Shown here: in pieces, positions 1 to 4,923 of the stretch
Layout: each line of letters begins with the position of its first letter
Position numbering within the stretch: the first letter of the stretch is position 1
Source: an uncultured Eubacteriales bacterium
GTDB taxonomy: Bacteria > Bacillota > Clostridia > Monoglobales > Monoglobaceae
Direction: 5' to 3'
NCBI GenBank assembly: GCA_900542675.1
Contig: UQOT01000100.1
Span: forward strand, 1-6,265
Length of the DNA stretch: 6,265 nucleotides
Notes under the pieces: model-generated
The model's input: the letters and a program-made list of their open reading frames with translations, nothing else
The model's database searches: none
Told to the model about the DNA's origin: nothing
Position numbers and translations under genes: made by a program

Positions 1-106
1 ACCATTAAAAGCATTCATGAATATATTCAGAATTCATACTATATATTTTAATTATTCCTACAAATTCATCATATCCAACCGTCTTTACAAATACTTATAA
101 ATGCGC

Positions 107-137
107 AAGGGACACTTCCTTATGTGAAGTGTCCCTT
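107..137. repeat. Perfect 12-bp inverted repeat (stem-loop) of unknown role
   Basis: AAGGGACACTTC at 107-118 is exactly complementary to GAAGTGTCCCTT at 126-137, with a 7-base loop. Neither strand has a clean run of T after the stem, so it is a poor intrinsic terminator; the minus strand has only a weak ATTTATAA stretch. It could be the terminator of a gene beyond the left edge, or an end of a small mobile or repeated palindromic element. The remaining bases of 1-186 are AT-rich and I see no gene in them. Confidence 0.6.
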
Positions 138-186
138 AGGCGCTCCTTTCAGATTGTTGAAAAATTTTTGTAAAATTACTGACCAT

Positions 187-213
187 AAAAGGCGCCCCGT
201 CGGGGCGGCTTTT
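187..213 (-). terminator. Intrinsic terminator of mscL, probably bidirectional
   Basis: AAAAGGCGCCCCG (187-199) pairs with CGGGGCGGCTTTT (201-213) at 12 of 13 positions, a GC-rich stem flanked by A and T runs on both sides. Read on the minus strand it begins a few bases after the mscL stop codon and ends in TTTTAT. The same hairpin is followed by TTTTATTCTTT on the plus strand, so it could stop transcription from either side. Confidence 0.88.
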
Positions 214-218
214 ATTCT

Positions 219-650
219 TTACAGCAATTCCTTGATCGGTACATCAATAAGGTCGGATGTGCAGTGCGGGCACTTTGTGGCAGTTATATCAATCTCACTC
301 TTGCAGTAAGGACATACCTTGGTGGTCGGTGTTTCGTCAACTTTTGGCTTGGTTAATTCTATAACACGATTTACTGCTTTAACCATAATAAAGATAATGA
401 ACGCCATAATCAGGAAGTTTATAACAGCCGTTATAAACGAACCGTATTTAATTTCAACGGCGCCGATTTTAGCAACCATACTCGAAAAATCAAGTCCGCC
501 GAACAGACCGAGTATAGGCGAAATAATATCGGCTGTAAGTGAGTCGACTATCGATTTGAAGGCACCGCCTATGATAACGCCGACAGCAAGATCAAGCACG
601 TTGCCGCGCATAATGAATTCTTTAAATTCACCGATGAACTTTTTAAACAT
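219..650 (-). CDS. mscL: Large-conductance mechanosensitive channel MscL with C-terminal zinc ribbon
   Basis: A 143-residue MscL, the homopentameric inner-membrane valve that opens under high membrane tension and releases solutes during hypo-osmotic shock. The N-terminal amphipathic helix (MFKKFIGEFKEFIMRGNV) and the pore-lining first membrane helix (about residues 17-45, LAVGVIIGGAFKSIVDSL, continuing through the conserved DIISPILGL) are classic family signatures. A second membrane helix lies at about 70-92. Instead of the usual charged C-terminal helix bundle, the tail carries CPYC (113-116) and CPHC (127-130), a four-cysteine zinc-ribbon or rubredoxin-like knuckle facing the cytoplasm. Length is close to the E. 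coli protein (136 residues). The ATG is preceded by GGAGGG at 662-657 with 6-base spacing, and a good sigma-A promoter lies upstream. It is transcribed alone, divergently from the LRR gene. The MscL call is secure; the zinc binding is inferred from the cysteine spacing. Confidence 0.97.
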   Translation of the reverse strand: MFKKFIGEFKEFIMRGNVLDLAVGVIIGGAFKSIVDSLTADIISPILGLFGGLDFSSMVAKIGAVEIKYGSFITAVINFLIMAFIIFIMVKAVNRVIELTKPKVDETPTTKVCPYCKSEIDITATKCPHCTSDLIDVPIKELL

Positions 651-682
651 ACAAATCCCTCCGCAGTAAATTTTTCAAAATG

Positions 683-711
683 ATTGTATCACGTTTTTAT
701 TCATAAATCAA
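683..711 (-). promoter_or_regulatory. Sigma-A promoter of mscL
   Basis: On the minus strand TTGATT (711-706) and TACAAT (688-683) are separated by exactly 17 bases. Transcription would begin near 676 and leave a leader of about 25 bases before the mscL ATG at 650. It is divergent from the LRR gene promoter; the two -35 boxes are about 45 bp apart. Confidence 0.78.
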
Positions 712-755
712 GATATTATGCCAGATTTCTGCAAAAAATTATTTTATAGAACTTC

Positions 756-784
756 TTGACACGGATAGGATTATATATTATAAT
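756..784 (+). promoter_or_regulatory. Consensus sigma-A promoter of the LRR protein gene
   Basis: TTGACA (756-761) and TATAAT (779-784) both match consensus exactly, with a 17-base spacer. The predicted start near 791 gives an AT-rich leader of about 85 bases before the ATG at 876. I recognise no riboswitch in that leader. A promoter this good implies strong basal expression unless a regulator acts here. Confidence 0.85.
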
Positions 785-875
785 TATCTTGCATAAAACG
801 TTAAAATTTAACTGCAAATTTTTGTTATTTTATATGTTTTATACAATAAAATGGAAATCCGAGAGGGTGGTTTAA

Positions 876-2225
876 ATGAAAAAGTTTATTTCGGTTTGCC
901 TTTGTATTGCGCTGTGCTTTGGTATGTGTACTGCGGTATTTGCAGCGGATACTTCGGGTAGCTGCGGTGCAGCTGCTGTATGGAGCTATGATGCAGCGAC
1001 AAAGACACTGACTATAAGCGGTACCGGTGATATGACCGATTACGAGGACGTCATATCGATACCTTGGAAGCCGTATTGTAAGGAAATTCAAAAGATTGAG
1101 ATTGCCGACGGCATTACGTCAATCGGTAATTATTCGCTCAGCTGGTGCGAAAATGTCACGTCTGTGATCGTGCCGCAGTCGGTTAAGAGAATAGGTGTAG
1201 ACGCGTTTGGCTGGTGTACCTCACTCAAGGATATTACGCTTCCGATGGGACTTCAAATTATCGACAGAGAGGCGTTTGCGATATGCAGCTCACTTGAGAG
1301 TATTGAAATTCCCGCAGGCGTTACAGCTATAGGAAGTATGCCATTCCTTTCGTGCTATGAACTCAGCAGTATAAATGTAAATGCCGAAAATTCAAAGTAT
1401 AAGTCGTTCGACGGTGTGCTTTATGACGTAGAAAACGCAGAATTGGTTTGTTATCCTTTGGGCAGGGCAGGCGAGGAATTCACGGTGCCGGATAACATAA
1501 CAAGTATCGGTTCATCGGCTTTCTCTGGTAATGAGACGCTTAGGACAGTAAATATGCCGGCTGTTAAGAAAATCGGCGATAAGGCTTTCTTTACCTGCAG
1601 CTCGCTCAGTGCTGTAAATATGGGCGCCCTTGAGAAAATTGAGGATCTTGCTTTTTACAGATGCAATAATTTAGTCAGTGTAAAGTTGCCGTCAAGTACG
1701 GTATCTCTCGGTAATGAAGTTTTCAGAAATTGTATAAATTTGCAGCTTTTGATGCTTCAAAATGACAGTATTACACTTGGCTCAAATCTGCTCGGCGGAG
1801 CGCCGTATGCAGTAATTGTTGCAAACAACTTATCTCAGGGTCAGTATTATGCTTATCAAAACGGCGTGCCGTTTTACGGTTTTGTAAACGTGTATTACGG
1901 CGGAAACTTGATGCAGTATGACCCTGCGGCATTTATAGTTAACGACTCATATACGCTTGTTCCGATGAGACAGGTGTTTGAGATGCTTGAAGCTGAGGTT
2001 ACATGGGATGACGCTACAAATACCGCAAAAGCAGCGCGCGGCGGTATAACTGTTTCAATTCAGATAGGCAGCGATACGATGTACAGAAACGGAGAAGCTA
2101 TAGCGCTTCCGATAAGCGGACAGCTTATAGCAGATAAGACATATGTTCCGCTGCGTGCTGTGTCTGAAGCATTTGGAAATACGGTTCAGTGGGAGGACGC
2201 GTCGAACTCGGCATATATTTCATAG
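876..2225 (+). CDS. Secreted BspA-type leucine-rich-repeat protein with copper-amine-oxidase-N-like C-terminal domain
   Basis: A 449-residue exported protein. Residues 1-23 are a Sec signal peptide (MKK start, hydrophobic core, cleavage near VFA-A). Residues 25-65 form the N-terminal cap typical of this family (W-x-YD-x-ATKTLTISGTGDMTDY). Residues 66 to about 325 hold BspA-type LRR_5 repeats, recognisable by recurring IG-x-x-AF-x-x-C-x-x-L-x-x-I/V-x-(I/L)P units such as RIGVDAFGWCTSLKDITLP. Residues 337-449 form a copper-amine-oxidase N-terminal-like domain, whose two signature stretches are LVPMRQVFEMLEAEVTWDD and YVPLRAVSEAFGNTVQWED. No enzyme domain is present. In Gram-positive bacteria this small domain is common at the ends of exported proteins and may serve as a stalk or wall-associated module, so no copper chemistry is implied. 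There is no LPXTG motif, SLH domain or C-terminal membrane helix. The ATG follows GAGAGGGTGG at 861-870. The role is likely adhesion or binding; the ligand is unknown. The gene has its own promoter and is followed by a hairpin. Confidence 0.93.
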   Translation: MKKFISVCLCIALCFGMCTAVFAADTSGSCGAAAVWSYDAATKTLTISGTGDMTDYEDVISIPWKPYCKEIQKIEIADGITSIGNYSLSWCENVTSVIVPQSVKRIGVDAFGWCTSLKDITLPMGLQIIDREAFAICSSLESIEIPAGVTAIGSMPFLSCYELSSINVNAENSKYKSFDGVLYDVENAELVCYPLGRAGEEFTVPDNITSIGSSAFSGNETLRTVNMPAVKKIGDKAFFTCSSLSAVNMGALEKIEDLAFYRCNNLVSVKLPSSTVSLGNEVFRNCINLQLLMLQNDSITLGSNLLGGAPYAVIVANNLSQGQYYAYQNGVPFYGFVNVYYGGNLMQYDPAAFIVNDSYTLVPMRQVFEMLEAEVTWDDATNTAKAARGGITVSIQIGSDTMYRNGEAIALPISGQLIADKTYVPLRAVSEAFGNTVQWEDASNSAYIS

Positions 2226-2270
2226 CAAAGGATTTTGTGGAATTTTTCAAGTAGGCAGCATATTATATAT

Positions 2271-2295
2271 CAGGGGGCATTGGATTTGCCCCCTG
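2271..2295 (+). terminator. Perfect GC-rich stem-loop after the LRR gene, probable terminator
   Basis: CAGGGGGCA (2271-2279) pairs perfectly with TGCCCCCTG (2287-2295) around a 7-base loop, about 45 bases after the LRR stop codon. The tail is TAAATAG rather than a T run, so termination efficiency is uncertain; it may also protect the 3' end of the mRNA. Confidence 0.6.
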
Positions 2296-2407
2296 TAAAT
2301 AGAATAATGAACTGATTTTAAAAAAAGGTCGGATAACAACGGATAGTGATAGTAGTTATGCCTAAAACAAATAGAGAAAATTTGTTAAAGTTTTTCATAT
2401 AATGCGG

Positions 2408-2436
2408 TTGACAACAGACATTCGGTATGGTATCAT
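2408..2436 (+). promoter_or_regulatory. Sigma-A promoter for the riboswitch leader and the secreted protein gene
   Basis: TTGACA (2408-2413) and TATCAT (2431-2436) are separated by 17 bases. The expected start is near 2443, about 35 bases before the riboswitch P1 helix and nearly 300 bases before the ATG at 2738, a leader long enough to hold the switch and its terminator. Between the LRR hairpin and this promoter (2296-2407) I see only AT-rich sequence with a weak 7-bp inverted repeat (2366-2372 with 2380-2386). Confidence 0.8.
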
Positions 2437-2477
2437 TTAACTGAAAATTGAATATTTGTTTGTAACTATATTAAATA

Positions 2478-2599
2478 GTACATAAACTCAATAAAGGGCA
2501 AACGGAGTGAAAGCTCCTGACGCAAAGCTTTAGAGTCTAACCTTTAATTTATTTTTTATATTAAAGTATGATTGTCTGGCCGCAAGTTGGTTAATGTAT
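2478..2599 (+). ncRNA. Cyclic di-GMP-I riboswitch (GEMM-I)
   Basis: The hallmark core is present. GGGCAAAC (2496-2503) leads into a hairpin GGAGT-GAAA-GCTCC (2504-2517) with the GAAA tetraloop at 2509-2512, followed by GACGCAAAGC (2519-2528). The same order occurs in the V. cholerae Vc2 aptamer. The tetraloop-receptor helix follows: TTAGA (2530-2534) pairs with TCTGG (2575-2579), enclosing TCTAA (2536-2540), the apical stem CTTTAAT/ATTAAAG (2542-2548 with 2560-2566) and TATGATTG (2567-2574), which corresponds to the conserved AUGGUAGC-like strand. The closing P1 helix can form from 2478-2488 and 2589-2599 with 10 of 11 pairs including wobbles. The RNA senses intracellular c-di-GMP and controls the gene at 2738. 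The class call is strong; binding is not demonstrated. P1 is the least certain part, as usual in this class. Confidence 0.9.
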
Positions 2600-2622
2600 G
2601 CCAATTTACTGCGGTTTATTTT
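2580..2622 (+). terminator. Riboswitch expression platform: intrinsic terminator overlapping P1
   Basis: CCGC+AAGTTGG (2580-2590) pairs with CCAATTT (2601-2607) and, after a 3-base bulge, GCGG (2611-2614), followed by TTTATTTT (2615-2622). That is an 11-bp interrupted stem with a U-rich tail, lying between the aptamer and the coding sequence. Its upper stem and loop share bases 2589-2599 with the predicted aptamer P1 strand, so P1 and the full terminator cannot both form. This predicts that c-di-GMP binding favours read-through. Confidence 0.75.
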
Positions 2623-2657
2623 AATTTACGTATGTTTGACATTCCAAAGTAAAGGCA

Positions 2658-2669
2658 GCAGTAAATGGC
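2658..2669 (+). promoter_or_regulatory. Segment complementary to the terminator 3' arm (possible alternative helix)
   Basis: GCAGTAAATGGC is complementary to GCCAATTTACTGC at 2600-2612 over 12 base pairs with one bulged A. The partner is the right-hand arm of the leader terminator, so this helix excludes the terminator. Because it is made after the terminator it cannot act as a simple antiterminator unless polymerase has already read through; it may stabilise the read-through form of the leader. The rest of 2623-2737 is AT-rich, with a 14-base palindrome at 2702-2715 shortly before the ribosome binding site. Confidence 0.45.
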
Positions 2670-2737
2670 AAATAATAAAATTGGTAAAGTATTAAAGTTT
2701 AAATAAAATTTTATTATAAGAATAGGGGAGAATGTAG

Positions 2738-4348
2738 ATGAAAAAATTCACAAGGGTTTTAGCATTGTTGTGCGTTATTGCTATGACAGTTCTGCCTTTA
2801 CAGGTATTTGCAGCTGCTCCTTCGGCTTATGAAAACGAAGGCCGCAACCTTGCTGTTATAGCAAACGGTGATGTTAACATATACGGCGATGCTATGTTAA
2901 TTGACGGAAGCGTGTACTCAAACGGTACAATTTATGTTGGCGACGGTCAGGGAAATAAGATTAACGGTATTTTTATTTCCGGCGAAGAGGGCTCGCTCGA
3001 CCCGGGGGACGGAGTAACTGAAGATTGGCAGTGTGACGGTTATATTCACGTTAATGATAATGGCACAAGAGATAATATTAATGCATATAGCTCAAAGCCT
3101 GAGTATAACGGAGCAATTCTTGACAAGGATACAAGTTTTGAGTGCTCATACAAGCCGTTCAGCGTTCCTTCGATTGATAATAATTTAGGCGACGTTCTGA
3201 TGACTGTTTATCCAAACAGCACTTGGGCATGGTCTCAGGAAAGAGGTTCATATCCCGTGGTAGATGAGAGTCAGGCACCCAGAACAATCACAGAAGATAC
3301 TTATATCGAAAACCTTACAATGAACGGTTCATGGGTTGACGCTTACAACTTTGCTATGGTTATTGATACAACGGCAGGCGATGTTAATGTTGTTATTAAC
3401 AACATGGTATCTCCGGTAAATCCGAGTTTCGTTGTTTTGGGTAACAATAAGGCAAATATTTATATTAACAATGTAAGTGATATTTCGGGTTACAGAATAA
3501 ACTACAACTTTAATGAATCATGGGAGTGTGTTCCGATTGTAGGTTCTGCGAATACAAACATTTACCTCACAGGTGATTCGGTTAAGGTGGATGCTTCGCA
3601 GATTTCGGGTAACTTGTTTGTTAATGCAAATTCACTTGAAGTTTCGGGTTCTGCAAACGTAATTGGCGATATCGAAACAAATGCTAAGGAATTCGCTATA
3701 ATTGGTAGTCAGTGTTCTGTTACCGGCACTGTATGTGCACCTAATGCGGCTTCGAGAGTTGTAGATTCGGGCACACTTTACGGTCAGCTTCACACCGATA
3801 CTCTTACAATAAACGGTTCTGGCAGAATTATTTACAAGCCCGACACACTTCCGGTTCCGAGCGGGGATGAGCCGATTGTTACTCCTGAGCCAACACCTGA
3901 TGTAGACGAAGGCGAGCCTGCATATATCGTAAGATATGTAGTTGCTACGGGTGAGTATACACGCGGAACAATGGATACAAAGATGCATAAGCCGGCACGT
4001 GGTGTTGACAAGGACGGTAATAAGGAAGAAGAACTTGAGTATGAGGTTCTTGATGAGACAACATATCAGATTACAGGTCCGCAGTACGTATCGGATGAGA
4101 TTAAGGAAAGAGTTCAGCTTATTCTTAACACAACAGATGATGTATTTGTACAGCGCGGAAGTGAAGGCCTCATTCAGCCGAGTCGTTTCGGTAGAATAGA
4201 CTTTAACGGTCAGGATATGTCACTTTCAATCACACCGTATGCTTATCCGAGAATGAAGGATAAGATTGATACAATGTATCTCTGTTGGGGTGACAGAAAT
4301 TCTCAGGTTGAAACAGTTTGGTACGTAATTCCTGAGGAATTAAGATAA
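2738..4348 (+). CDS. Secreted probable beta-solenoid protein under c-di-GMP riboswitch control, function unknown
   Basis: A 536-residue exported protein that I cannot assign to a characterised family. Residues 1-25 are a Sec signal peptide (cleavage near VFA-A). Residues about 36-80 (GDVNIYGDAMLIDGSVYSNG and onward) read like the short beta-strand turns of bactofilin-type or pilus-associated polymer-forming domains. Residues about 185-365 are dominated by alternating hydrophobic strands with Asn and Gly turns (DVNVVINNM, ANIYINNVS, TNIYLTGDSV, SGNLFVNANSLEVSGSANVIGDI, DTLTINGSGRIIY), consistent with a right-handed beta-helix. Residues about 368-395 are an acidic Pro/Thr linker, and 396-536 form a separate C-terminal domain of unknown fold. 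There is no sortase motif, SLH domain or terminal membrane helix, so it is released or held non-covalently. The ATG follows AGGGGAG at 2724-2730 with 7-base spacing. Its leader carries the riboswitch, and a single-gene terminator follows. Control by c-di-GMP and the architecture suggest an adhesin or matrix protein; that is inference. Confidence 0.9.
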   Translation: MKKFTRVLALLCVIAMTVLPLQVFAAAPSAYENEGRNLAVIANGDVNIYGDAMLIDGSVYSNGTIYVGDGQGNKINGIFISGEEGSLDPGDGVTEDWQCDGYIHVNDNGTRDNINAYSSKPEYNGAILDKDTSFECSYKPFSVPSIDNNLGDVLMTVYPNSTWAWSQERGSYPVVDESQAPRTITEDTYIENLTMNGSWVDAYNFAMVIDTTAGDVNVVINNMVSPVNPSFVVLGNNKANIYINNVSDISGYRINYNFNESWECVPIVGSANTNIYLTGDSVKVDASQISGNLFVNANSLEVSGSANVIGDIETNAKEFAIIGSQCSVTGTVCAPNAASRVVDSGTLYGQLHTDTLTINGSGRIIYKPDTLPVPSGDEPIVTPEPTPDVDEGEPAYIVRYVVATGEYTRGTMDTKMHKPARGVDKDGNKEEELEYEVLDETTYQITGPQYVSDEIKERVQLILNTTDDVFVQRGSEGLIQPSRFGRIDFNGQDMSLSITPYAYPRMKDKIDTMYLCWGDRNSQVETVWYVIPEELR

Positions 4349-4364
4349 TAGAGATTAATCTTTT

Positions 4365-4397
4365 AAAAGAGCTGCCGCATATGCGGCGGCTTTTTTT
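4365..4397 (+). terminator. Intrinsic terminator of the riboswitch-controlled gene
   Basis: AGCTGCCGC (4370-4378) pairs with GCGGCGGCT (4383-4391), including one wobble, around an ATAT loop. An upstream AAAAG and a downstream run of seven T (4391-4397) complete a textbook intrinsic terminator 17 bases after the stop codon. Confidence 0.93.
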
Positions 4398-4553
4398 AGA
4401 CTGTCGAAAACTATAAAAATATTTGTGCCACGATAGGCACTCCGACGTGGTGGTGTCTATGGCCACACACGCAGTGTGTGACGGCAGACGTTAGCAGTTG
4501 TACGTTATAGTATGCAATGCCTTTAAGTTGAATACGCAAATACGGCTTGCCGT

Positions 4554-4642
4554 GTCTGAGGGGCTCCAGTTCCCCGTTGGGGGCGCCTTGCGGGCGAATA
4601 ATATCCGCCCTAAGATTTGCGCCATATTAGGCGGTATCAGAC
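4554..4642 (+). other. Possible multi-branched RNA fold closed by GTCTGA/TCAGAC
   Basis: GTCTGA (4554-4559) and TCAGAC (4637-4642) are exact complements that enclose three or four small hairpins (4560-4575, 4592-4610, 4620-4633, and a GGCGCC palindrome at 4582-4587). The arrangement resembles a cloverleaf or multi-way junction. It lacks tRNA sequence features such as a T-loop GTTCGANTC and CCA end. No known RNA family is recognised; it could equally be part of a DNA repeat. Confidence 0.35.
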
Positions 4643-4683
4643 GGTAGTTTCCCCATACTATGGCGGCTAAGGGCGGTTAACGA

Positions 4684-4707
4684 TCGTCGGGCTTGTTCGC
4701 CCGACGA
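4684..4707. repeat. Perfect 9-bp inverted repeat
   Basis: TCGTCGGGC (4684-4692) and GCCCGACGA (4699-4707) are perfect complements with a 6-base loop TTGTTC. No T run follows on either strand, so it is not an intrinsic terminator. It is the strongest stem within the non-coding block. Confidence 0.7.
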
Positions 4708-4775
4708 CTCGAAGGCCGGACTCAAAATAAGCGACTTTCTTTGGGGGTCTGAGAAAACACATCGCGGTGCCACCG

Positions 4776-4800
4776 CAAAAAACCGCGCCCGCAAGGGCGC
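4776..4800 (-). terminator. Terminator-like hairpin on the minus strand
   Basis: GCGCCC (4785-4790) and GGGCGC (4795-4800) form a perfect 6-bp stem with a GCAA loop as read on the plus strand. On the minus strand the stem is followed by GG and then six T (complement of 4777-4782). No minus-strand gene upstream of it is evident, since the GH3 gene occupies the plus strand, so it may simply be a component of a repeat element. Confidence 0.4.
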
Positions 4801-4828
4801 AGAAATGCATACACCTCATCCCGCGCGC

Positions 4829-4859
4829 AAGCCTTCCCCGAAGGGGAAAGCTTATTTTT
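4829..4859 (+). terminator. Plus-strand intrinsic terminator just before the GH3 promoter
   Basis: AAGC (4829-4832) and TTCCCC (4834-4839) pair with GGGGAA (4843-4848) and GCTT (4850-4853), a 10-bp stem with one C/A mismatch and a GAA loop, followed by ATTTTTG. It faces the plus direction although no plus-strand gene precedes it after the terminator at 4365-4397. It may block read-through into the GH3 promoter, end a non-coding transcript from 4398-4828, or be an arm of the repeat block. Confidence 0.65.
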
Positions 4860-4861
4860 GT

Positions 4862-4890
4862 TTGACAATTTCGGGACTATAAAATATAAT
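4862..4890 (+). promoter_or_regulatory. Perfect consensus sigma-A promoter of the GH3 gene
   Basis: TTGACA (4862-4867) and TATAAT (4885-4890) are exact consensus hexamers with a 17-base spacer. The start should lie near 4897, leaving a leader of about 27 bases containing GGGGAGG (4909-4915), 8 bases before the ATG at 4924. No operator such as a clear palindromic sugar-repressor site or cre box is evident around it. Confidence 0.9.
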
Positions 4891-4923
4891 AAATATATAG
4901 CGTTTTTTGGGGAGGCGGTTTTA

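Larger units (their letters stand above)
4398..4860. repeat. Gene-free region dense in GC-rich inverted repeats (probable repeat or MITE-like mosaic)
   Basis: I find no credible gene in about 460 bases. Instead there is a chain of inverted repeats: GTGCC/GGCAC (4425-4440), CACACAC/GTGTGTG (4464-4480), ACGG/CCGT (4542-4553), GGGG/CCCC (4560-4575), GGGCG/CGCCC (4592-4610), CGCC/GGCG (4620-4633), TCGTCGGGC/GCCCGACGA (4684-4707), GCGGT/ACCGC (4764-4776), GCGCCC-GCAA-GGGCGC (4785-4800) and the terminator-like stem at 4829-4853. Read on the minus strand, 4860-4740 resembles in style the multicopy palindromic intergenic elements I recall from gut clostridia (paired TTCCCC/GGGGAA arm, then a GGATGAGGTGT-like stretch). 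That comparison is from memory and unverified. A structured non-coding RNA is the main alternative. Confidence 0.6.

Noticed and set aside
124..309. 61-codon plus-strand open frame
   Set aside because: It starts inside the loop of the 107-137 hairpin, crosses the mscL terminator and overlaps the end of mscL. No protein motif and no ribosome binding site.
319..669. 116-codon plus-strand open frame opposite mscL
   Set aside because: It is antisense to a clear MscL gene, has no ribosome binding site or recognisable motif, and mirrors the codons of the real gene.
2636..2664. TTGACA at 2636-2641 as a second promoter for the secreted protein
   Set aside because: No acceptable -10 box lies 16-18 bases downstream; the bases there read CAGTAA or AGTAAA.
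2681..2709. TTGGTA-17-TAAAAT as a riboswitch-independent promoter
   Set aside because: The -35 is weak, the region is very AT-rich so such matches arise by chance, and the start would lie only about 20 bases before the ATG, near the ribosome binding site. Possible but unsupported.
4554..4642. tRNA or other known structural RNA gene
   Set aside because: The cloverleaf-like outline lacks the T-loop, D-loop and anticodon arm sequences, and it does not show the conserved motifs of RNase P, tmRNA, SRP or 6S RNA.
4398..4860. CRISPR array
   Set aside because: The inverted repeats differ from one another in sequence and size and there are no regularly spaced identical direct repeats.
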